Counted from the stretch's first letter, positions 18,255-27,269 are shown. The stretch is DNA of 48,025 nt from Prochloron sp. SulCav_FS08_3_32_3330 (GCA_020721205.1 DYNF01000019.1:1-48025), one strand, 5' to 3'. Made by a program: numbers and translations. Notes: generated from the letters alone by a model not told the origin.

Positions 18255-19646
18255 ATGAATAATAAACAATTAGAAAAAATGACCAAAGTTGAGGTTTTTT
18301 CTCCAGAAATACAACCTCAAATCATCGCTCAATCTGGTAATACAAGGTCTTCTAATGTGGTAGGAGGTGTGGGAGTTAGTGTTGCTATTCTCATCTTTTT
18401 ATCTGTGTTAGGAATTTGGTTTCTTAATACTTTTATGTGCATTTGTAAACCTAATGAAGTTTTAGTTCTTTCTGGTAGAAAACATAAAACTAAAGGGGGA
18501 CGAGAATTAGGTTATCGGATTATTTTTGGAGGCAGGGCAATTCGGAATCCTTTATTAGAAACTGTTAAGAGTATGGATTTAACAGTAATGCCTGTACCTG
18601 TAGAGGTCAAAAATGCTTATTCTAAAGGGGGTATTCCCCTTTATATTCAGGCGATCGCTAATGTTAAAATATCAGGAAATCCCGGGGTTATTGGTAATGC
18701 AATTGAACGGTTTTTAGACAGAAATCGGTCAGAAATTGCTAGGGTAGCTAAAGAAACTTTAGAAGGAAATCTAAGAGGTGTGGTCGCTACTTTGACCCCG
18801 GAAGAATTGAATGAAGATCGTCTAAGATTTGCTGAACAAATTGCTGAAGATGTGTCAAAAGATTTGACGAAATTAGGGTTACAATTAGATACTTTAAAAA
18901 TTCAAAGTGTGTCTGATGAAGTGGATTATCTTAGCTCGATCGGTCGTCGTCAAATTGCGATTATTATTCGAGATGCGGAAATTGCTGAGTCTAATGCTTT
19001 AGGGGAGGCTGAGCGCATTGAAGCTGATTGTCAACGGGGGGCAGAAGTGGCTAAAACCCAAGCAAGAACCGTGATTCAAGAAAAAGAAAACGAATTACGC
19101 AAAATTAAAGCTCAATTAGAATTAACTGCGCGATCGGAGGAGGAGCGCACGGAAGCGGCGGCAAAAGAAGCAAGGGCAAAAGCGGAGCAAATTTTACAGA
19201 AAGTTCGGGCGGAATTAGAACGATTACGCTTAGAAGCCGATGAAGTTTTACCCGCAGAAGCTCAGAAACAGGCGAAAGAATTAGCGGCGAGGGGAAATGC
19301 GGCTTCTTTGGCAGAAAACTCTAAAGCCTCTGCTGTTGTCAACAATATGCTTTCTGAGGTCTGGAAGTCTATGGGTTCAGAAGCCTCTGATTTATTCTTG
19401 ATTCAACAAATTGAAACCCTCTTACAAGAAGCGGCAAAAGTGCCTAGTCGTCTGCATTTGGAGCATATTAATGTGATTGATAATGGAGATGGTAAAGCGA
19501 TCGCCAGTTTAATCAATGCTTATCCTGAAATTGTGCGTCAATTCTTAGCGCAAGTGGATCAAACTTTAGGAATTGATATGGCAGGAACATTAAATCAAAC
19601 TAAAATTCAAAATTCAAAATTCAAAATTCAAAATAACAATAATTAA
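18255..19646 (+). CDS. Flotillin-like SPFH-domain protein 1
   Basis: A 463-residue protein: short N-terminal region, one membrane segment (about 37-60), Cys-containing junction FMCICKPNEVLVLSG, SPFH domain (about 65-220), and a long Ala/Glu/Lys/Arg-rich coiled coil (about 230-340) with EA-rich repeats, then a C-terminal flotillin tail. Flotillins assemble on the inner membrane and organise membrane domains. The last residues (TKIQNSKFKIQNNNN) are encoded by an AAAATTC heptamer repeat. It is 24 bases ahead of a second flotillin and surely co-transcribed. No nfeD-type partner is next to it. Confidence 0.9.
   Translation: MNNKQLEKMTKVEVFSPEIQPQIIAQSGNTRSSNVVGGVGVSVAILIFLSVLGIWFLNTFMCICKPNEVLVLSGRKHKTKGGRELGYRIIFGGRAIRNPLLETVKSMDLTVMPVPVEVKNAYSKGGIPLYIQAIANVKISGNPGVIGNAIERFLDRNRSEIARVAKETLEGNLRGVVATLTPEELNEDRLRFAEQIAEDVSKDLTKLGLQLDTLKIQSVSDEVDYLSSIGRRQIAIIIRDAEIAESNALGEAERIEADCQRGAEVAKTQARTVIQEKENELRKIKAQLELTARSEEERTEAAAKEARAKAEQILQKVRAELERLRLEADEVLPAEAQKQAKELAARGNAASLAENSKASAVVNNMLSEVWKSMGSEASDLFLIQQIETLLQEAAKVPSRLHLEHINVIDNGDGKAIASLINAYPEIVRQFLAQVDQTLGIDMAGTLNQTKIQNSKFKIQNNNN
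19602..19634 (+). repeat. In-frame AAAATTC tandem heptamer
   Basis: Four to five AAAATTC units lie at the very 3' end of the first flotillin gene and encode KIQNSKFKIQN. The same heptamer class is intergenic at 11878-11935 (opposite strand sense). Confidence 0.8.
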
Positions 19647-19670
19647 AAATTAATTAAAAGGGAAAAAATC

Positions 19671-21320
19671 ATGGATGTTATTATCACAGTTTTATTCATG
19701 TTAAGTTTAGGAACAAGTGCCGGATTTATGGTACTTCGTAATCTTTATTATATCTGTCAACCTAGTGAAATTTTAATTTTTGCTGGGAGTAGTAGTAAAA
19801 CAGATGATAAGCGACGAATTGGCTATCGTTTAATAAAAGGAGGTAGTGCTATTCGTACTCCTTTATTAGAAAAAGCTTTTCGTATGGATCTAACTAATAT
19901 GATCATCGAATTAAAGGTAACAAATGCTTATTCAAAAGGCGGTATTCCTTTAAAAGTAGATGGTGTAGCTAATATTAAAATAGCAGGAGAAGAACCGACA
20001 ATTCACAATGCAATTGAAAGATTATTAGGCAAAACTCGTAAAGAAATTGAAGGTTTTGCTAAGGAAACATTGGAGGGAAATTTAAGAGGAGTTTTAGCAA
20101 GTTTAACCCCTGAACAAGTTAATGAAGATAAAATTGCTTTCGCTAAAAGTTTATTAGAAGAAGCAGAAGATGACCTCGAAAAATTAGGTTTAGTTTTAGA
20201 TAATTTGCAAATTCAAAATATTTCTGATGATGTTTCTTATTTAGATTCAATTGGGCGAAAACAACAGGCAAATTTAATGCGAGATGCGAGAATTGCTGAA
20301 GCTCAAGCTCATGCTGAATCTTTAATAAAATCAGCAGAAAATGAAAGAATTACGGCTTTAAGACGGATTGATCGAGATATTGATATTGCTAAAGCCCAAG
20401 CAGAATTGAGGGTTAAAAGTGCCTTAACAAAAAGAGAAGCTGTAGTGGCAGAAGTAGAGGCAGAAATTTCTTCTGAAGTGGTAAAAAGAAAGGCTGAAGT
20501 ATCAGTTCAAACTGAAAGAATTAAACAGGTTGAACAACAATTACAGGCTGATGTAATTGCCCCTGCTGAAGCAAATTGTAAAAAGGCAATTGCCCAAGCG
20601 AAGGGAAATGCTGCCTCTATTATTGAAGATGGAAAAGCTAAAGTTGAGGGGATTAAAAGTTTAGCTCAATCTTGGCAAAATGCGGGGGATTCAGCAAGGG
20701 AAATTTTCCTTTTTCAAAAATTGGATATTCTCTTAAAAACTTTAGTTAAATCTATCCCGGAAGTTAATGTTCAAAATGTAACTGTTATTGATGCTAAAGA
20801 TGGCAATACTGTTACTAAAATGGCTTCTTTTATGGAACAATTACGCCAAGCAACGGGGATGGATCTCGTTAAAGTAGTTAATAATATTTCATCTCAATCC
20901 TCAGATAATCCTGAGTTACTTGTAGGAAAAACAATTGAGGAATCAAACTCAGAAACTTCGCAAAAAAAAACACCAATAAATAATCCGCCGTCTCTTTCTG
21001 ATCAATCTTTTAATTTTACCCCTTCTTCTATTCCTGAAAAAAATACAGAAACCGATGAAAAACTCTCAACTCCTCCTATTGATCATGCTCTTAAGTCGGA
21101 AATTAAGCAACAGCTTGATAAATTAGCTCTCAATAGTGCGAATAATGACCTTGCACACCGATATATTCAACAAATGATCAAAAATTCTCCCCAACTAAAA
21201 CAACGCCTTCAACGGGCGTTACAAGCGGGGGGTAAAGAAGCTTTAGAGGTTGTTTTAGACCATCCTTTGATTCATATTTCTACCACGATGGTGGAAGCTT
21301 GGTTAAAGAATGATCATTAA
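19671..21320 (+). CDS. Flotillin-like SPFH-domain protein 2 with extra C-terminal domain
   Basis: A 549-residue paralogue of the preceding protein: membrane segment at the N-terminus (about 4-28), YICQPSEILIFAGSS, SPFH domain (about 32-200) and coiled coil (about 200-310). Unlike its neighbour it continues through a Ser/Pro/Thr-rich linker (about 415-465) into an extra ~85-residue helical domain with LKQRLQRALQAGGKEALEVV and LDHPLIHISTTMVEAWLK. That tail resembles, from memory, small helical modules at the ends of cyanobacterial signalling proteins (effector-associated domains); this is unverified. GGGAAAAAAT lies a few bases before the ATG. The pair may form hetero-oligomers. Confidence 0.88.
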   Translation: MDVIITVLFMLSLGTSAGFMVLRNLYYICQPSEILIFAGSSSKTDDKRRIGYRLIKGGSAIRTPLLEKAFRMDLTNMIIELKVTNAYSKGGIPLKVDGVANIKIAGEEPTIHNAIERLLGKTRKEIEGFAKETLEGNLRGVLASLTPEQVNEDKIAFAKSLLEEAEDDLEKLGLVLDNLQIQNISDDVSYLDSIGRKQQANLMRDARIAEAQAHAESLIKSAENERITALRRIDRDIDIAKAQAELRVKSALTKREAVVAEVEAEISSEVVKRKAEVSVQTERIKQVEQQLQADVIAPAEANCKKAIAQAKGNAASIIEDGKAKVEGIKSLAQSWQNAGDSAREIFLFQKLDILLKTLVKSIPEVNVQNVTVIDAKDGNTVTKMASFMEQLRQATGMDLVKVVNNISSQSSDNPELLVGKTIEESNSETSQKKTPINNPPSLSDQSFNFTPSSIPEKNTETDEKLSTPPIDHALKSEIKQQLDKLALNSANNDLAHRYIQQMIKNSPQLKQRLQRALQAGGKEALEVVLDHPLIHISTTMVEAWLKNDH

Positions 21321-21373
21321 CATAATCCGAATAATTCTTTTGAATCCTGAAATTAGCTCTTAAATCAAGTTTT

Positions 21374-21393
21374 AAGGTGGGCATTGCCCACTT
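21374..21393 (+). terminator. Hairpin after flotillin genes
   Basis: AAGGTGGGCATTGCCCACTT followed by TAATT. It is a compact palindrome 54 bases past the stop. The T-run is weak. GTGGGCAAT palindromes recur at 27270-27332. Confidence 0.5.
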
Positions 21394-21455
21394 TAATTCA
21401 ACTCATAATTTAAGAAAAAATCAATCAATTAAATAAATTTTGAGATATTTTAATA

Positions 21456-21872
21456 ATGGCGGCTAAAGATATATATCATAATCTAGTGAAACAAGCTTTA
21501 GAGCAAGAGGGATGGATTATTACGGCTGATCCTCTTAGTTTTAGTTTTGGGGAGGTTAATTTTCAAGTTGACTTAGGTGCAGAGCGTATTATTGCCGCTC
21601 AAAAAGATAATCAAAAAATAGCAGTGGAAATTAAGAGTTTTCTTAATCCTTCTGCGGTAACAGATTTTTATGGAGCTTTAGGACAATTTCTGAGTTATCG
21701 TTTAGCTTTAGAAGAAATTGAACCAGAACGCTTATTATATTTAGCAATTCCTTTAGAGACTTATAAAACATTTTTTCAACTTACCTTTCCTAAAATTGCT
21801 ATTATTAAATATGAATTAAAACTAATTATTTATAATTCAGAAGAAGGAGGAATTACAAAATGGATAAGTTAG
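21456..21872 (+). CDS. xisH: XisH family protein
   Basis: A 138-residue protein that matches XisH in length and sequence (AAKDIYHNLVKQALEQEGW, YGALGQFLSYRLAL). The region around Asp39, Glu58 and Lys60 (FQVDLGAERI...AVEIKSF) has the layout of a PD-(D/E)XK nuclease fold. In Anabaena, XisH and XisI help the XisF recombinase excise the fdxN element during heterocyst differentiation, but the pair is widespread in cyanobacteria without that element. It overlaps xisI by 13 bases. No recombinase or nif gene is in the window, so the biochemical role is open. Confidence 0.92.
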   Translation: MAAKDIYHNLVKQALEQEGWIITADPLSFSFGEVNFQVDLGAERIIAAQKDNQKIAVEIKSFLNPSAVTDFYGALGQFLSYRLALEEIEPERLLYLAIPLETYKTFFQLTFPKIAIIKYELKLIIYNSEEGGITKWIS

Positions 21873-22195
21873 TAAAATATCGCAGTTTTATTAAACAGTT
21901 ATTATCTCAATATTCGGCTCAGGATTTACCTCGTAATAATTTAGATGTACAGTTAATTTTTGATGAACAAAGGGATCATTATCAATGGTTAAATGTTGGT
22001 TGGCAAGGTTCAAACAGAATTTATCGCTCTATTGTTCATTTTGATATTAAAGAAGATAAAATTTGGTTACAACAAAATTTAACGGATCTTAATCCTGCTG
22101 AAGATTTGGTGAATTTAGGTGTTCCTAAAGATGATATTATTTTAGGTTTACATCCGCCTTTTAAACGCCCTTATACTGATTATGGAGTAGCTTAA
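21860..22195 (+). CDS. xisI: XisI family protein
   Basis: A 111-residue protein with the XisI signature: an N-terminal MDKLVKYRSFIKQLLSQY helix, QLIFDEQRDHYQWLNVGWQG, and the C-terminal NLGVPKDDIILGLHPPFKRP. Its start overlaps the xisH end by 13 bases, with GAAGGAGG at 21842-21849 (11 bases before the ATG) as ribosome-binding site inside xisH, so the two are translationally coupled. XisI has no known catalytic motif and is considered XisH's partner. The tight overlap is also typical of toxin-antitoxin-like pairs. Confidence 0.93.
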   Translation: MDKLVKYRSFIKQLLSQYSAQDLPRNNLDVQLIFDEQRDHYQWLNVGWQGSNRIYRSIVHFDIKEDKIWLQQNLTDLNPAEDLVNLGVPKDDIILGLHPPFKRPYTDYGVA

Positions 22196-22276
22196 TTTTA
22201 TTTAAACTCTAATCTTAATAAATAAGAGTTTTAATCTAAATTTGTAAATTTATTTTTTTAGTTTCTAGGTAAACCA

Positions 22277-23674
22277 ATGGCTTCCGAAAAATTCCGACAT
22301 CAATTAATGATAGAAGCTCAAAAATGGCAAGAAGAAAATATTATTAATTCTTCTATTTATGAGCAACTTTCTCAACGCTATGAATTTGATCAATTAGCAA
22401 CCACAGCAAGAAACCGTTTTGTTATTATTTTAATTAGCATTGGTAGCATTTTATTAGGTTTAGCTGTTATTACTTTTGTAGCGGCAAATTGGGAATATTG
22501 GACAAGGGAAATTAAAGTTATAATATTATTAGGATGTTTCTTAATTACTAATATTATTGCCTTTTATTTATGGCGAAATTCCCAAGAAAAATGGCAACAT
22601 CGTTTAGGCTTAGGTTTATTTATTTTAGCGGGTTTAATTTTTGGGGCAAATTTAGGTTTAATGTCTCAAATGTTTCATCAAAGTGGCGCTATTTATCAAC
22701 TTTATTTAGTCTGGGGAATCGGTGTTATTTCGATGGCTTTTGGTTTAAGAATTACCTCCTTATCTATTTTTGGTTTTATTCTTTTAACCATTAGCTATTT
22801 ATGGGGACATTATGAAGTTTTTTATGGCATTAATCAACCAATAATTTATCAAATATTAATTCAACATTTTCCCTTAATTATTGGTAGTATTTTAATTATT
22901 TTAGCTTATCGGTGTCAATCCCCTTGGCTTTTTGGTTTAACTGTCTTTTTAATTATCTCTAGTTTTTTCGCTAATTTAACCAGTGAAGCAGAAAAAATTG
23001 TTGGTTTTTCTCCTTTTTTAAGTAGTTTATTTGCGGTAATTGCTTATGGTTTTACCCCGGCTTTTTTCTATGCTTATCATGATAATTTATGGGGAATTAA
23101 TTCACCACAAAATCAAATTTTTTCAAGAATTTCTCGCCGTTTAGCCATAATATTTATGGGGTTAATCTTTTATGTTTTTTCCTTTAAAGGATTATGGAAA
23201 AATAGTTTTACCCCGAATGATATAAATTTTAATTGGTATCAACTTTTTAATTTAATAGATCCTATTATTTTATTCGGTTTAACTATACTTGCTTGGTGGA
23301 GATTTGGCTTCAGAAATGAACAAAAAATTTGGAAAATAGACTTAAATACCACAGCGATCGCCTGTTTATTATTAATAACTTCCCTTTGCTTAATTATTCA
23401 TATTACAGTTACCCCGATCGCTGGGGTTGGCGTATTTATTTTTAATGTTATTTTAGCCCTATTAGCGATCGGTTTAATTCGAGAATCTTTAGGTAATGGA
23501 AAAAGAAAAGGTTTTTGGTTTGGTATTATTTTAATTGTCTTACAAATTTTTACCCGCACCTTAGAATATGATACTGATTTATTATTCAAAGCCCTCATCT
23601 TTTTCCTCTGTGGAATTGGTATTATTATCGCAGGTTTATGGTTTGAAAAATATGTTAAAAATCTTAAAATATAA
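22277..23674 (+). CDS. DUF2157 multi-pass membrane protein
   Basis: A 465-residue integral membrane protein. The N-terminal soluble helix (ASEKFRHQLMIEAQKWQEEN...LSQRYEFDQ) precedes about a dozen hydrophobic segments beginning FVIILISIGSILLGLAVITF; this start and VAANWEYWTREIKV are characteristic of DUF2157. Function unknown. In many bacteria a DUF2157 gene is followed by a GDYXXLXY-domain gene, and that is the case here, so the two products probably work together at the inner membrane. Confidence 0.85.
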   Translation: MASEKFRHQLMIEAQKWQEENIINSSIYEQLSQRYEFDQLATTARNRFVIILISIGSILLGLAVITFVAANWEYWTREIKVIILLGCFLITNIIAFYLWRNSQEKWQHRLGLGLFILAGLIFGANLGLMSQMFHQSGAIYQLYLVWGIGVISMAFGLRITSLSIFGFILLTISYLWGHYEVFYGINQPIIYQILIQHFPLIIGSILIILAYRCQSPWLFGLTVFLIISSFFANLTSEAEKIVGFSPFLSSLFAVIAYGFTPAFFYAYHDNLWGINSPQNQIFSRISRRLAIIFMGLIFYVFSFKGLWKNSFTPNDINFNWYQLFNLIDPIILFGLTILAWWRFGFRNEQKIWKIDLNTTAIACLLLITSLCLIIHITVTPIAGVGVFIFNVILALLAIGLIRESLGNGKRKGFWFGIILIVLQIFTRTLEYDTDLLFKALIFFLCGIGIIIAGLWFEKYVKNLKI

Positions 23675-23775
23675 GGGAGATAATATTTATAGAAAACAAA
23701 ATGTTATCTATAAATATTAATAAGCATTGCCCACCCTACATAATTAATCATTAAATATTACTTTAAAAAAAAACA

Positions 23776-24402
23776 ATGAATCCAGAAAAATCAACTAACA
23801 AAAAAAATAAGCAATGGCATTTTTTTATCCCATTGCTATTACAAACAATCTTAATTATTGCAGTTCCTGCTCAAAGTTTTTATACTTATTCTACAGGTAA
23901 AACTGTCATTTTACAAACCCAACCCATTGATCCTTACGAATTATTGAGGGGTTATTCCCAAACCTTAAGTTATAATATTTCTCAAGTGGATGATTTAACT
24001 AAATTAGAAGGTTGGCAAGAATTAAAAAATAAGGCAAAAAGTTATAATAATACTAATTATTATTTACCTAATAATATGACAATTTATGTTACTTTAAAAG
24101 CCCCCAATAATCCTAATCAAAAACCACCTTTACCTTGGCAACCTTTAGCCGTTAGTTTAACCTATCCCAAAGATTTAAAACCGGATCAAATAGTATTAAA
24201 AGGAGTATCACAATATTCTATGATCATCTACGGTTTAGAAACTTATTATTTTCCTGAAAGTAAAAGAGAAGAAATTAATCAAAAAATTAATACAATTCAA
24301 GCCCAAGATCGTCAAAAATTCGTCGTAGAAATTAAAGTTGATCCCCAAGGAAATGCCGTGCCAATTAGTTTATGGATCGAAGATCAAAATTATCGTTTTT
24401 AA
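23776..24402 (+). CDS. GDYXXLXY-domain protein, partner of the DUF2157 protein
   Basis: A 208-residue protein with one N-terminal membrane anchor (about 15-36) and a periplasmic-side domain containing QTQPIDPYELLRGYSQTLSY. This is the family's name-giving segment; here the GDY is RGY followed by the conserved L-x-Y. The C-terminal half has VEIKVDPQGNAVPISLWIED, typical of the family. It follows the DUF2157 gene by 101 bases on the same strand. The role is unknown. Confidence 0.82.
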   Translation: MNPEKSTNKKNKQWHFFIPLLLQTILIIAVPAQSFYTYSTGKTVILQTQPIDPYELLRGYSQTLSYNISQVDDLTKLEGWQELKNKAKSYNNTNYYLPNNMTIYVTLKAPNNPNQKPPLPWQPLAVSLTYPKDLKPDQIVLKGVSQYSMIIYGLETYYFPESKREEINQKINTIQAQDRQKFVVEIKVDPQGNAVPISLWIEDQNYRF

Positions 24403-24486
24403 TGGTAAAATAAAAATATAGCAATTCTCATACTTCATACTTATGAGGTACAAAATTAATCCTTTTTGTCATTTATCCCTTGTAAG

Positions 24487-24806
24487 CAGGGCGTTTTCAT
24501 TCTCCAAATTTACGATCGCCAAAGGCGGTGCTACAGGATCATTATAAGCTTTTTGAGATCAGTTTTTTAGCTTGTTTTTGATATTAATTAATCAAAAATT
24601 ATGAAAAAACGGATCAAAATTTAAAATTCAAGTCGCTTTAGCAGACTTTTGCTATTAGCTGTGAAATTTATTTCACAGCGATATCAATACTGATCGGGAT
24701 AACTGTAAGTAATTTACCCGCAATGAAATAAATTTCATTGCTAACAGCAAAAGTCTGCTAAAGCGACTAAGAATCGTATTTTACCTCCGAGAATGAAAAT
24801 GCTCTG
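24487..24806. mobile_element. Large member of the AGGGCG-TIR family with three internal hairpins (copy E)
   Basis: The ends CAGGGCGTTTTCATTCTC and GAGAATGAAAATGCTCTG are the same terminal inverted repeats as the smaller elements. It is flanked by CCTTGTAAG (24478-24486) and CTTTGTAAG (24807-24815), a 9-bp target duplication with one mismatch. The interior is different: a perfect 22-bp inverted repeat (24632-24653 with 24746-24767; GTCGCTTTAGCAGAC arms) enclosing two perfect or near-perfect hairpins (24658-24679, GCTGTGAAAT arms; 24720-24741, GCAATGAAAT arms). No ORF. It fills most of the 491-base gap between genes. Confidence 0.75.
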
Positions 24807-24893
24807 CTTTGTAAGACTGGATCTCATGACGATGAAAAATGCTATATACAATCTTTGTATTTTTACTTTTGCAACTAATTTCTATTAAAAAAA

Positions 24894-25994
24894 ATGACTA
24901 AAATTGTAATTGTTGGTGGTGGTATTATTGGGGCAACTATTGCTTACGAATTGAGTTTAAATTCTGATTTTGAAATAACTTTATTTGAGCAAGAAAATAG
25001 CCCTGCTTTACATTCCACAAGTGCATCTCTAGGGGTATTAATGGGCATTCTTAGCCCAAAAGCAAAAGGAAGAAGTTGGAAACTACGTCAAAAAAGTTTA
25101 GAAAGATATGAAACTTTAATTCCTGAATTGGAAAAATTAACAGGTAAAACTATTAGTTATAATCAGCAAGGAATCGTTGAATTATTATTTCCTGAAGACT
25201 CTTTAGAGACATGGAAAAGTTTAATTAAAATTAGAAAACATCAAGGTTATCATTTAGAAATTTGGGATAAAAATAAACTTTTTAAAGAATGTCCTCAAGT
25301 GGAAATTAATAATATTATTGGTGCTGTTTATTCCCCCCAAGATCGTCAAGTTGATCCCATTGAATTAACAGAAGCACTCATCGCAGGAGCTACTTTAAAC
25401 GGCGTTAATTTGGAATTTGGGGTAAAAGTTCAAAAAATATTAACCACAGGCACTCATGATGAAAATAACTGCATTTGTGAGAGAGTTTTAACCTCTAAGG
25501 GTGAAGTTGAGACAGATTTCTTAATTATGGCGGCGGGGGTAGACACCACAGAATTAACTCAAAATTTTAAAAATCCTCTTGATATTCGTCCGGTTTTAGG
25601 TCAAGCTTTACAGGTAAAAATTGAGGAAAATAATTACAATTTTAACCCTGTAATCACCGGAGATGATATACATATTGTCCCCTTAAAAAATAACGAATAT
25701 TGGATTGGTGCAACGGTGGAATTTCCTAACGAAAAAGGAGACATAATTATGCAAGAAAATTTATTAGAAGAAATGAAAGAAATTGCTTTTTCCTATTGTC
25801 CAATCTTAAAAAATAGCACTATTCTAAAAACATGGTCAGGAAAACGTCCACGCCCGGAAGGAAGACCTGCTCCTATTATTGAAAAATTAACTGGAACTAA
25901 TAACATTTTATTAGCAACAGGTCACTATCGTAATGGTATTATCTTAGCTCCAGCTACGGCTCTGATCATTAAAGATTTTTTAATTAATAATTAG
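24894..25994 (+). CDS. FAD-dependent oxidoreductase (DadA/ThiO-like)
   Basis: A 366-residue flavoprotein. It begins with the dinucleotide-binding motif KIVIVGGGIIGATIAYELS and ends with ILLATGHYRNGIILAPATA, the second FAD-contact region of the DAO family. The middle contains VLGQALQVKIEEN and WSGKRPRPEGRPAPIIEK, similar to glycine oxidase/D-amino-acid oxidases. It probably oxidises an amino acid or amine with release of hydrogen peroxide. The true substrate is unknown; glycine oxidase for thiamine synthesis is one option, but no thi gene is nearby. Confidence 0.88.
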   Translation: MTKIVIVGGGIIGATIAYELSLNSDFEITLFEQENSPALHSTSASLGVLMGILSPKAKGRSWKLRQKSLERYETLIPELEKLTGKTISYNQQGIVELLFPEDSLETWKSLIKIRKHQGYHLEIWDKNKLFKECPQVEINNIIGAVYSPQDRQVDPIELTEALIAGATLNGVNLEFGVKVQKILTTGTHDENNCICERVLTSKGEVETDFLIMAAGVDTTELTQNFKNPLDIRPVLGQALQVKIEENNYNFNPVITGDDIHIVPLKNNEYWIGATVEFPNEKGDIIMQENLLEEMKEIAFSYCPILKNSTILKTWSGKRPRPEGRPAPIIEKLTGTNNILLATGHYRNGIILAPATALIIKDFLINN

Positions 25995-26015
25995 TAGCAA
26001 AAAAATCTTGTTTGA

Positions 26016-26034
26016 GACAGGCTAGAAGCCTGTC
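26016..26034. terminator. Hairpin between convergent genes
   Basis: GACAGGCTAGAAGCCTGTC lies 22 bases after the oxidoreductase stop and before the convergent methyltransferase end. No long T-run follows, so terminator strength is uncertain. Confidence 0.45.
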
Positions 26035-26060
26035 CCACAGCTATTTTAATTAAATAATAT

Positions 26061-27233
26061 TTAATTAATCATTAACCCTTTTAAGGTTATTTTTTCTTCA
26101 TTTTCGGTTAAATTTTTGCTTTGAATAAGCACATTAAATCCCCCTAAACCTTGAGGCTCAATTAATTGATGTAATGCGTCTCTTTTTTTGAATAATTCTT
26201 GAAGATTAATCTTTTCTGAAGTTAATTTTGCAAGGCGATCTCCTAAACCTAAAGCCATTAAAAATAATCCTTGTTTAGTTAAATAAACTTGATTTAATCC
26301 TAACTCTTTACCCCATAATTCTAAAGCGGTAAAATTAACATGAGTTGTTAAATCTTGTAAGCCTAAATTAATGTAAGGATTATCATGATGATGGTGTTGA
26401 TAATAACATTTTAAAGTGCCTTGATACCGTTGAGGATGATAATATTTTTTGTTAGAATAACCATAATCAATGGTGATTAAATAGCCTTTTTTTAGTTTAT
26501 TATTAATAGTTGTTAACCAATCTTTTGCTAATAAATTAACTTCTGTACGGTAATTATGAGGGTAGCTATTTTCTGAAAAATTAATCTCATTTAACTCAAA
26601 ATAAGTAAGAATTTCCTCAGTAGAAAGCTCATCAATTACTTCAATTAAAGTATTTTCTGAGGATAAACTAACATAAATTTCCTTTAATTGACCTTTAGTA
26701 TAGATAACTTGATGCACAGGAAAAGCGTCTATTAATTCATTACTAAAACCACAACCAATAATCGAATTATCCTCAATTTCTGACCAATTTTTCCAAGTAA
26801 TTTTTTGAGGATATTTATTAATAAAAACCTTTAAATTTTCTTTTTGTTGTGAGATTAAACCTTGAGAAGTTTCCACAATAATATAATTTAAACTAGCAAA
26901 AAAATCAGGATATTTTTCTTCAAGATAAGTTAAAATATCCTTAGCAAAAATTCCTGTTCCTGCCCCCATTTCTAAAAAAGAAAAAGGCTTAGGATAGTCT
27001 AATATTTCCCAAATTTGTTTAATTTGTTCTCCAATTAATTCGCCAAAATCAGAGCCAAGGGAGGAAGCAGTAAAAAAATCTCCTTTTTGTCCAATTTTGA
27101 CTTTTTCCGCACTATAATAACCCCGGAAGGGATGATATAAAACCTCCCCCATATAATCAGCAAAAGTAATCCTTTTGAGGGGATTATGATTCATTTTTTC
27201 CGCAATAAAATTAAAAAGTTGACTGTCACTCAT
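26061..27233 (-). CDS. MidA/NDUFAF7-family SAM-dependent methyltransferase
   Basis: About 390 residues from the ATG at 27233 (MSDSQLFNFIAEKM). The open frame extends another 56 codons into the hairpin region and the neighbour, but that part is non-coding in appearance. Family features: ITFADYMGEVLYHPFRGYYS, GDFFTASSLGSDFGELIGEQ, the SAM motif FLEMGAGTGIFAKDIL, NELIDAFPVH, ITIDYGYSNK. NDUFAF7 methylates an arginine of respiratory complex I in mitochondria; the bacterial homologues' target is not settled, though the complex I relative NDH-1 is a reasonable guess. Confidence 0.9.
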   Translation of the reverse strand: MSDSQLFNFIAEKMNHNPLKRITFADYMGEVLYHPFRGYYSAEKVKIGQKGDFFTASSLGSDFGELIGEQIKQIWEILDYPKPFSFLEMGAGTGIFAKDILTYLEEKYPDFFASLNYIIVETSQGLISQQKENLKVFINKYPQKITWKNWSEIEDNSIIGCGFSNELIDAFPVHQVIYTKGQLKEIYVSLSSENTLIEVIDELSTEEILTYFELNEINFSENSYPHNYRTEVNLLAKDWLTTINNKLKKGYLITIDYGYSNKKYYHPQRYQGTLKCYYQHHHHDNPYINLGLQDLTTHVNFTALELWGKELGLNQVYLTKQGLFLMALGLGDRLAKLTSEKINLQELFKKRDALHQLIEPQGLGGFNVLIQSKNLTENEEKITLKGLMIN

Positions 27234-27269
27234 GATGATAAAAAATACTAGATCTACTAATAAAAAGTA

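Noticed and set aside
21456-22195. fdxN-type excisable element
   Set aside because: No recombinase, nif genes or recombination site copies are visible; xisHI alone does not define one.
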